Positions 58,601 through 64,000 of a stretch of 64,000 nt of DNA are shown piece by piece. Made by a program: the position numbers and the translations under genes. The stretch is from Glandiceps talaboti (Eukaryota; Hemichordata; Enteropneusta; Spengelidae), in NCBI RefSeq assembly GCF_964340395.1, contig NC_135566.1, positions 12,768,501 through 12,832,500 of the forward strand. The letters are read 5' to 3'. The notes under the pieces were generated by a model that saw nothing but the letters and a program-made list of their open reading frames with translations, had not been told where the DNA came from and did no database searches. Numbering within the stretch: the stretch's first letter is position 1; the number at the start of each line of letters is the position of its first letter.

Positions 58601-60841
58601 ACCTGGAAATTTATGTGCATTCCATATGACAATAGTGTTATCAATACTACAGGATGCAAGCCATGCATCGTGAGGTGACCAGGCTAGGTCTAATACATCT
58701 GGAAAGGATAAAAGAAGAGATACGTCAATGAATTTACTTATATGGGTTGTCGGTGGCCTAGTGGTTCAATCACTTGCCTCTTACCACTGTGGTCGGGATT
58801 CAAACCCATTCAGGGTTTGATTAAATTTACCACGCTGTAAGTAAGAAAACTGCTGTTCAATTTGACTCTACTGAACAACGCAGGTTTTCCCCGGGTACTC
58901 CAGTTAACCGGTTTCCTCCTGCATTAACACTGAACCATGGGGGATGGCCCACAATGGACTTCTTGGGAGACAAGTGTTTATATATTTAAAGAACTATCCA
59001 GTATAAATAAAGATTATTTTCATTATAAAAAAAATGCAGAAATGGAAGGCATATCCTGAACCCTGGACTGTGCTCAGCCCTCATTTTAGTATAAAAGTTG
59101 GAATATGCTGGTGATGACAGGGTATTTCTTTATTGTTCTATACTTTGTTATTTCTTACCTCCAGAGTGTGTGCTGAGAGTACATACACATCTTCTGTTGC
59201 ATACTGTGTACGTTATATCTTACCTCCACAGTGTGCTCTGAAAGTGCAGAAGCACCATTTCTATGTTGTGTGTTATTTCTTATCTCCAGAGTGTGCTGTG
59301 AGAGCACAGGAACACATTGTTGTATGTTGTGAATGGCATTTCTTACCTCCAGAGTGTGCTATGACAGTAGATACTGTCACTCCACACTTTTGTATGTTGT
59401 GTATGTAATTTCTTACCTCCAGAGTGTGCTCTGAGAGTGCAAACACACCTCCATTGCTCTATGTTGACTGTTTTACCACCAAATGTAGTTGATGAACTCC
59501 CAGCATACCTGTAATGATAAAGAGTAAAATAACAATATTAAATTTTGACATAAACGCTCTTATTCATATACATCATCCTTATAACATCATATATGAAAAC
59601 ACAATTCTGACTTTATGTTTTCTAATTTCCAATCTTTTCTATTCTTTCCTTTCCATTAAATCTTACTTTCTATACATGGAAACTCTGAAAAAATAAATCA
59701 TTACATGTATGATGGCGAGCATACAGAAAATACACACATCTACTTACAAATGTGAAAATCAAGCTATGACCAAACTATGATAGACTCTAACAAAATCTAT
59801 TGCTGTTGCATGGTAGATTACACAAGTGAGTGATATGTGATGCCTTGGTTATATGGATACACCCGCACAATCATCCTGTAAATAACATAGTGTAAACAAT
59901 GAATGAGGTTGAATGTATGACCATTTGATGAAAACTTGCTGTCAGAGACACCACCCTATTGCCAGTGTACAAGTAACTACATCAACATTCATTGATAGCT
60001 TATATCAACAATAATATTTTTAGTTTGTCTAACTTAGTTAGCCTATAGCCTGGTTTCCCTAGTAGTATATCAACAGCAGTTTGTCTATCTTAGCCTATAG
60101 CTTGATTTCCATAGTAGTATATCAACAATAGTTTTAGTTTGTGTCTATCTTAGTTTGCCTATAGCTTGATTTCCATAGTAGTATATCAACAATAGTTTTA
60201 GTTTGTGTCTATCTTAGTTTGCCTATAGCTTGATTTCCATAGTAGTATATCAACAATAGTTTTAGTTTGCGTCCATCTTAGTTTGCCTATAGCGTGATTT
60301 CCATAGTAGTATATCAACAACAGCAGTTTTAGTATGTGTCTATCTTAGTTTGCCGATAGCTTGATTTCCATAGTACACAAAATATTTACATGATTGGTAA
60401 CTTATCAACATTTCAACTAAAAGAAAGACAGTCAAATTATAATTGAGGAAAGAACATTTGACTCAAAAAGTTTTAGTATTTGGAATGAACCTGAGATCCA
60501 TGCTTGAAAATTTAACATAATCACTCAGTCTGGTCAAAGTTGAGAAGAATTGATCTTACCTGCCCATGAACTGCCATATCATTATTAGTTTGTCATCACC
60601 ACCAGATGCCAAGTACTTTCCATTCATGGACCATCTTACACAGTTCACACATGCTGTCAAAGCAAAGACATCACACATAGGTACATGTTTACAGTAGAAA
60701 TGATGTTGGCTTGATGTTTCACTCATGGGACATTATGTTTTTGAGACAATCATTGCACTACAAACATACTACTACAAACTGATTAGAAATTAATTGTAAG
60801 GTTTGAAACAATTGTCAATTTTGGCCAGTTTAATTAGATGG

Positions 60842-60899
<58 letters not shown>

Positions 60900-61634
60900 G
60901 TGTGCGTGTGTGTGTGTGTGTGGTCCGATGCCAAACCAAAAGAATTTAGTTTTTATCCTACATTGAACTATTGATCTCGCTCCTAAGTGGCATAGTACAG
61001 TAAAAGGAACGAAATTGATGACTGTATAAATTATATTACCATAACATTGCAATTTGCATAGTCTGTACACAGGTCAAAGGTCAAGATCATAAATTGAAGA
61101 TATAAGAATTAAGATGCCCTTACCAAGGTGATTATCCATGGAACATAGTAATTTTGACACATTTTCATTCTTTTCATCCTTCTCATTTTTCACTGGTGCC
61201 ATGTTCCATAATGCAACTTTTCCTGAGTCATCTCCTGTTGCCATAGAAACAACAAATTAAAACACAATGGAGAAAATAGGTATTCTTAAAAATGTGATAA
61301 TTCATATTTATGTATAGCAACCTTTTATGGGGTACTGCATTGTTGAATGTGTAATGTGGGTGAAAACTACAGGCTGCCCTTGGATATATTAATTAAAATA
61401 TAGAGTACTGGTTGTCACTCTTGCATGGCATGAAAAGAAAAGACATGAATTTTTATATAAATTGTAATGATTATAGAACTATGCCATGTACACATTTGTT
61501 CTACAATACTTTGAAACAGTAATCATTACACTGGGGTGACACACATAGTGACACACACAGTGACACAGTGACACATGCATACATGTACACATACAAATAA
61601 TTTATGGATTGTAATTAATGAGACACATGCATGT

Positions 61635-61683
<49 letters not shown>

Positions 61684-61696
61684 TACATACATACAT

Positions 61697-61743
<47 letters not shown>

Positions 61744-62910
61744 TACATACATACATACATACATACATACATACATACATACATACATACATACATACAT
61801 ACATACATACATACATACATACACACAATTTTATTCTTATGGTGACTCTTTTGTTAGTCTAATTTTCTACTTGAAAACCACTTTACTATCATCCAGCCTT
61901 GAACAGGTCAGATTTAGTCATGTGATCTTACACATAGCCTTGGCTAGGTCTAACTCGGATAACACACATAATTAAAATATTTCTGTACATGTATGGTTGT
62001 GTTTACGTGAACTATACTTTTAAGGGCTTGGTACAGAGTTGAACTTCTCTAATAACTATGAAACAAATTATGGGTACAAATTTTCACTGTTTTCGTCTGT
62101 GATCTGTATTGCTTAAATTAAGAAATACAACAACAAAAAGTGCTGTGATCAATTACTGTTCTATTTTTTCTGTAGAGCAAGTGTTATGAATTTGTACGTT
62201 TCAAACGTGAGAAACGATGCCCCCCTCCCACAAATCGACTGATGTAACCATGGAAGTTGGTGATACTTGTGCATGCTGTAACTTAGAACAAATCACAAAT
62301 CCCAACAAAAGCCTATTACCCGAGGTGTTCGTATATTCGAATACTCAGTTAGCACTCGTGAAAAATATTTTTCTCTATTTTTATACAATATTTATTTTCA
62401 GACAGCCGCTGAGTTGATCGAGGAATAACATTCTTTGCATTCATTAAGATTGATTCACTACTCGGTCATTAGTGTCTGGGTCACAGTGTCTGTCTGGCAT
62501 TAAACGGTATTATAACAAAACACCCATTCTCACTTTCCTTTGCCACATAAACAAACACAATAGAGGGACGTTACGTGATACTTCATGACGTTGGACATAC
62601 CTTGGCCTCCGGTTGCAAACCTGGATCCATCAGGATGAATATCTATCGAAAATATGGGTTTTCCTGGAAAGAAACGGAATGATGGGTTTATGTGAAGCAA
62701 ACATACGAATGGAAACACTGAACACGTCGAAACGGTGATTTGGTGGTTTGTCACTGCCTGTCAAATTATTGAATTCGGCGCACATGTCACGTGTGGGGGA
62801 CCTCACATTGTTAGAGTTTTTGGCTATTTTGAACTGCAAACAACCCTATTTTAAAGAAATAATGAATGCTTACCATCATGAGACACCCAGGATGGCTTCA
62901 GAAGACGCAT
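43082..62910 (-). CDS. HIRA: histone chaperone HIRA, 27 coding exons
   Basis: Exons in transcript order: 62910-62874, 62663-62601, 61234-61124, 60653-60560, 59508-59417, 58698-58603, 58156-58074, 57656-57579, 56968-56801, 55675-55565, 55164-55094, 54736-54631, 53883-53683, 52919-52831, 52479-52353, 51620-51463, 51031-50875, 50015-49920, 49277-49211, 49052-48959, 48500-48339, 45701-45643, 45531-45426, 45119-44997, 44538-44378, 43700-43606, 43195-43082. All phases fit and give 972 aa (human 1017). The start [20 protein letters not shown] and the end [15 protein letters not shown] both match the family. HIRA deposits histone H3.3 independently of replication, with UBN1/2 and CABIN1 and through ASF1a, in the nucleus. 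The stop is TGA at 43084-43082. Introns contain the hAT-like element, a SINE, MITEs and several minisatellites. Exon edges 5, 7 and 12 are duplicated into introns. Confidence 0.97.
43273..43370. repeat. copy of part of the 40490-41070 array inside HIRA
   Basis: It reads GTGCATTTGGCAGTCAATC and CTGCAAGCAAATGTAATGTG, as at 40870-40960, with few changes. It lies in the last HIRA intron. Confidence 0.75.
43536..43590. repeat. 50-bp dispersed repeat, second copy (first at 19107-19156)
   Basis: ACTCTCCAGAACCCATA, ATGAACATGTCTC and ATTTCCTGGAGTGGC occur here and, slightly changed, in CCDC157 intron 9. The ends CTCCAG and CTGGAG are complementary, so this may be a tiny palindromic element. Confidence 0.6.
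43815..44235 (-). mobile_element. 5'-truncated LINE (CR1/L2-like) reverse-transcriptase C-terminus and 3' tail
   Basis: On the minus strand an open frame at 44233-43925 reads [34 protein letters not shown] and [14 protein letters not shown]. These are the familiar blocks near the end of CR1/L2-type ORF2, where LTYKALxxxxPxYL, YGxRAFxxxAPxLWNxLP and FKxxLKTHLF are usual. A short 3' UTR and a (TTGA)n tail follow at 43850-43815. The copy lies in HIRA intron 25, in the gene's orientation. Confidence 0.85.
45221..45413. repeat. (CA)n / (CATA)n microsatellite
   Basis: CA dinucleotides surround CATA tetramers (about 45290-45328), with a long pure CA run to 45412. The array ends 13 bp before HIRA exon 23, so it abuts the donor region of that exon on the minus strand. 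Confidence 0.95.
45739..47883. mobile_element. 2.1-kb non-autonomous hAT-like DNA transposon
   Basis: The ends are CAGGGGTGAACAAATC and the complement GATTTGTTCACCCCTG at 47868-47883. Subterminal GGTCC/GGACC repeats follow on both sides. The 8-bp flanks GTGGTCGG (45731-45738) and GTGGTTGG (47884-47891) match at 7 of 8 positions. CAGGGGTG termini with 8-bp target duplications are typical of hAT elements. The interior has an 85-bp direct duplication (about 46262-46445, with CATACATTGCCTGACTAG twice) and no transposase. It sits in HIRA intron 21. Confidence 0.88.
48866..48929. repeat. (GT)n microsatellite
   Basis: A clean GT run lies in HIRA intron 20, 30 bp below exon 20. Confidence 0.95.
50147..50365 (-). 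mobile_element. MITE-like hairpin family, copy B
   Basis: It carries TTTTCTTCATTCAGTTAAGG...AGTGACCTAAGGG and its complement, with a G-rich (GGGGGT) insertion at the hairpin tip. It ends with the complement of TTATACCATGCA near 50365. It is a shorter derivative of copy C and lies in HIRA intron 17. Confidence 0.75.
50875..51620 (-). other. HIRA: HIRA low-complexity charged linker and nuclear-localisation-like motif (exons 16-17)
   Basis: Exon 16 (51620-51463) starts [14 protein letters not shown] and then passes into alternating KDKDKEKD residues encoded by an imperfect GACAAA/GACAAG hexamer repeat. Exon 17 (51031-50875) is serine-rich and contains KRKTDS and AKRPRKD, a bipartite-like basic signal where vertebrate HIRA has KKKKGRPRKD. 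The intron between them (51032-51462) contains the CTCF-like tandem array. Confidence 0.85.
51065..51400. repeat. 73-80-bp minisatellite, four full units, each with a CTCF-like motif
   Basis: Each unit contains GATGAGGATCGTCAACCAAG and ACTGCCACCTAGTGGTCAGC. On the minus strand the 19-mer TGACCACTAGGTGGCAGTA is present at 51117-51135, 51197-51215, 51270-51288 and 51343-51361. Every position agrees with the CTCF consensus as I know it (CCASYAGRKGGCRSY core). The array fills the intron between HIRA exons 16 and 17. Binding is inferred only. Confidence 0.9.
52641..52699. repeat. (CAA)n microsatellite
   Basis: About 20 CAA triplets lie in HIRA intron 14. Confidence 0.95.
52831..52919 (-). other. 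HIRA: HIRA B domain exon (ASF1-binding)
   Basis: Exon 14 encodes [16 protein letters not shown]. The [10 protein letters not shown] core is the B domain through which vertebrate HIRA binds ASF1, and it is unchanged here apart from flanking residues. ASF1-dependent H3.3 loading is therefore expected to be conserved. Confidence 0.9.
53064..53273. mobile_element. 210-bp Tc1/mariner-type MITE
   Basis: The ends TACTGTAAACCTGGAAATG and the complement TACTGTCAACCTGCATATT are imperfect inverted repeats bounded by TA. Inside are CGCTAATTTCGCTAC and CGCGAAAATAAG phrases. It lies in HIRA intron 13. Confidence 0.7.
54238..54665 (-). repeat. diverged duplications of the exon-12 donor region of HIRA
   Basis: The exon 12 edge reads, on the plus strand, CTTCTCTTCTGTTGTAAGCC (54631-54650). 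The phrase CTCTTCTGTTGTGGGCCAGT recurs at about 54385 and CTCTTCTGTTGTAGGCCAGT at about 54241, with TAATACT or CAGTG nearby. A weaker partial copy lies near 54535-54575. The later copies have lost a good GT donor. Confidence 0.7.
55867..56347 (-). mobile_element. MITE-like hairpin family, copy C (longest)
   Basis: The hairpin TTCTTCATTCAGCCAAGGG...CCGGCTGAATGAAGAA occupies 55870-55988. The body follows, ending in the complement of TTATACCATGCAAAAGCC at 56347. Body phrases such as CATGACAACACATGTCTACA and TTCAAAATTGTCATTACTTT match copy A. It lies in HIRA intron 9. Confidence 0.8.
57008..57150. repeat. 41-bp minisatellite, about four units
   Basis: The unit contains GACCAACTTAACAAACACTG and GGTTGAACTTCACGGCAATT. 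The period is 41, so it is not a coding repeat. It lies in HIRA intron 8, about 40 bp from exon 9. Confidence 0.9.
58002..58112 (-). repeat. duplicated exon-7 donor region of HIRA
   Basis: The plus-strand text TACCTGTGATGCTACATATT (58071-58090, the exon 7 edge plus donor) recurs as TACCTGTGATGCTATATATT 72 bp lower (57999-58018). The similarity runs about 39 bp. The lower copy keeps a good GTAAG donor. Using it would read through GTATGTGTTTTGGCTAGATAG and meet a stop in frame. Confidence 0.85.
58748..59034 (+). mobile_element. tRNA-derived SINE
   Basis: The head has an A box (TGGCCTAGTGG, 58754-58764) and a B-box-like segment GGGATTCAAACCC about 34 bp later. The body has CCCCGGGTACTCC and CCGGTTTCCTCC, as in several widespread animal SINE bodies, and the end is A-rich (59023-59034). 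It cannot fold as a normal tRNA gene because the body runs on from the B box. It lies in HIRA intron 5, opposite to the gene. Confidence 0.8.
59149..59480 (-). repeat. 60-70-bp array, five units including exon 5 of HIRA and its donor
   Basis: On the plus strand each unit begins TTTCTTACCTCCAGAGTGTG, the complement of the exon 5 end plus GTAAGAAA, and continues about 40 bp corresponding to exon 5. Donor positions are near 59156, 59220, 59280, 59346 and the true one at 59416. The unit at 59280 has GATAAG in place of GTAAG; the other extra donors look intact. Unit spacing is not a multiple of three. Confidence 0.9.
59810..60065 (+). repeat. interspersed repeat family 'GTAGATTACACAAGT', copy 3
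   Basis: It starts TGGTAGATTACACAAGTGAG and ends AGTTTGTCTAACTTAGTTAGCC, after which its tail is amplified in tandem. It lies in HIRA intron 4. Confidence 0.7.
60030..60375. repeat. 64-bp minisatellite, about five units
   Basis: Units contain TTGCCTATAGCTTGATTTCC, ATAGTAGTATATCAACAATA and TTTTAGTTTGTGTCTATCTT. The unit appears to derive from the end of the adjoining interspersed repeat. Confidence 0.9.
60845..60922. repeat. (GT)n microsatellite
   Basis: A GT run with two GC interruptions lies in HIRA intron 3. Confidence 0.95.
61637..61827. repeat. (CA)n / (CATA)n microsatellite
   Basis: Alternating CA and CATA blocks lie in HIRA intron 2. The composition matches the array at 45221-45413. 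Confidence 0.95.
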
Positions 62911-63110
62911 ACTGCTGACTATTCAAGTGTTGCTGCAAAGTTGTTCAATGTTTCAAGTAAATTTGCAGGAAAGCGATATCAACATTTACTGGAGTCAGCC
63001 ATTTTGTATGCTAATTTTAAGGTTATAACATTGAAATAGGTTAACTGTAGGTGGCGCTTTAAGCGGGAAAGTTTACAGACCGTGCTGTATTAGCATAGCC
63101 CCCCCCCCCT
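62911..63110 (-). promoter_or_regulatory. putative HIRA promoter
   Basis: On the minus strand, AAAATGGCTG (YY1-like) lies at about 62998-63007. The plus strand has AAGCGGGAAAG (E2F-like GCGGGAAA) at 63061-63071 and GTAGGTGGCGCT just before it. No TATA box was seen. E2F control would suit a cell-cycle-linked chaperone, but this rests on motifs only. Confidence 0.4.
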
Positions 63111-64000
63111 CCATATCCTGTACTAGACTGAGTACAATAACTGTAGTGTAAGGTGGCCAGAGAAAAGACAATACAAAGGAAAACAATACATTACAGAAAA
63201 AACACAGGAAGTACTAACGGAGAGGGGAGAGAGGGTTGGTTAACTTATTGAATAAATTAATACATAGGATTGAAAATAATTAATATCTTGCTCAGAAAGA
63301 TCTGTAATGAAAAGACTAAGCACAGAAACCTAACTTAATCACCGAAATAAAAACAAGCTTTTCGAATATGTTATCTTACATGTAAAGGCTATGAATAACC
63401 TAAAATTGCCGAAGACATCTCCAGACCTGCTAGGGGAGACCTGCTAGGACTACCTCACTCCAGAGGTCACTCATGCAGTCAACCAACAATCAGATACAAC
63501 ATTTGTAGATGTACTGTCTTTTAGAGATGTGAAATTCTTGCCAGGATAGTCTAAAACTTGCCTTAAAAGACTCTTAAAGTAAACAAACTCTCCAACTCTC
63601 CCCTGCCAATGATACAACCACCAGATGTGCCGACCTTTACTATAATGATGTCATTTAACTTTTTAAGAACATATTTCAACCCTCTGTGTAAAGAATAGTT
63701 TAATTTCCGATACTTGATGGTGCTGTCTTGAAGTTTGCGCCTTAAAGGCTCTGAATAGCCTAAAAGTTGGCTTTAAGAGTAAAAACCTTCAGAACTTCTC
63801 AGGGGAGACCCCCTAGGACCCCCACAAGAGGTGGACATATCCTAGTCTAAAGCTCTTCCCCTAAATATTACTGTCAAGATGCTAGATTAAACTTTTCTTT
63901 TAATATTTCAACCCTACGTAGTTGCTTTTTACATGTTGGTGCTGTCAAATATTGGTAAAACATCTCCAGGGCTTCTAGGGGGAGACCCCCTAGGACTCCA
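63111..64000. repeat. diverged repeats with palindromic AGGGGGAGACCCCCT core at the window edge
   Basis: Three related segments (about 63385-63480, 63745-63850 and 63955-64000) share CATCTCCAG, CTTCTAGGGGGAGACC and CCCTAGGAC. The first two also share GAATAACCTAAAA-type text. No coding region was seen. The last segment is cut by the end of the window. Confidence 0.6.

Larger units (their letters stand above)
54631..62910 (-). other. HIRA: HIRA WD40 propeller region (exons 1-12)
   Basis: Exons 1-12 encode about 370 residues of WD40 repeats. Visible repeat signatures are [13 protein letters not shown] (exon 4), [21 protein letters not shown] (exon 6), [20 protein letters not shown] (exon 7), [13 protein letters not shown] (exon 8), [18 protein letters not shown] (exon 9) and [14 protein letters not shown] (exon 10). 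In HIRA this N-terminal propeller binds UBN1. Exon 9 is the longest of these at 168 bp. Confidence 0.92.

Noticed and set aside
58748-58815. tRNA gene
   Set aside because: A and B boxes are present, but the sequence continues into a SINE body with an A-rich tail and lacks a closing acceptor stem.
61526-61975. Several 70-114-codon frames of YIHT/THTH residues
   Set aside because: They are repeat translations on both strands of one CA/CATA array.

Overview
This is animal nuclear DNA from what looks like an invertebrate bilaterian, probably marine. The genes are split into many short GT-AG exons, the sequence is AT-rich, introns are full of microsatellites and minisatellites, and there are LINE, SINE, hAT-like and MITE-like elements. 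The proteins are close to vertebrate orthologues, but I cannot name the species or phylum from the sequence alone. No rRNA, genuine tRNA, CRISPR array or bacterial operon was seen.

Five protein-coding genes could be rebuilt exon by exon, with every junction phase-consistent. In order: TXNDC17 (+, 161-7948, 4 exons, 125 aa); CCDC157 (+, 11961-21747, 13 coding exons, 884 aa); OGFOD2 (-, 27999-24954, 7 exons, 344 aa); TADA2A (+, 28807-37466, 15 exons, 432 aa); HIRA (-, 62910-43082, 27 exons, 972 aa). OGFOD2 and TADA2A are head to head across about 0.8 kb with ETS-type sites. CCDC157/OGFOD2 and TADA2A/HIRA are convergent. TADA2A (ADA2 adaptor of histone acetyltransferase complexes) and HIRA (H3.3 chaperone) both act on chromatin; the others are a thioredoxin-like reductant, a coiled-coil protein and a 2-oxoglutarate dioxygenase. 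I see no sign that the five form one pathway.

Mobile DNA: a 2.4-kb element with 0.69-kb terminal inverted repeats sits at a duplicated TTAA in TXNDC17 intron 1, and its empty target site survives next to it in a tandem repeat. A 2.1-kb non-autonomous hAT-like element with an 8-bp target duplication lies in HIRA. Several palindromic MITE-like families, a tRNA-derived SINE, a 5'-truncated LINE with a reverse-transcriptase C-terminus, a second possible LINE fragment and two further LINE 3' tails are also present.

The most unusual pattern is that tandem duplications repeatedly begin inside an exon and run across its splice site into the intron. I find this at TADA2A exons 4, 6 and 7, HIRA exons 5, 7 and 12, and, at an acceptor, CCDC157 exon 10. 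Some arrays carry many decoy donor sites (nine at TADA2A exon 7). A second striking item is a four-unit minisatellite in a HIRA intron in which every unit has a 19-bp match to the CTCF consensus as I know it.
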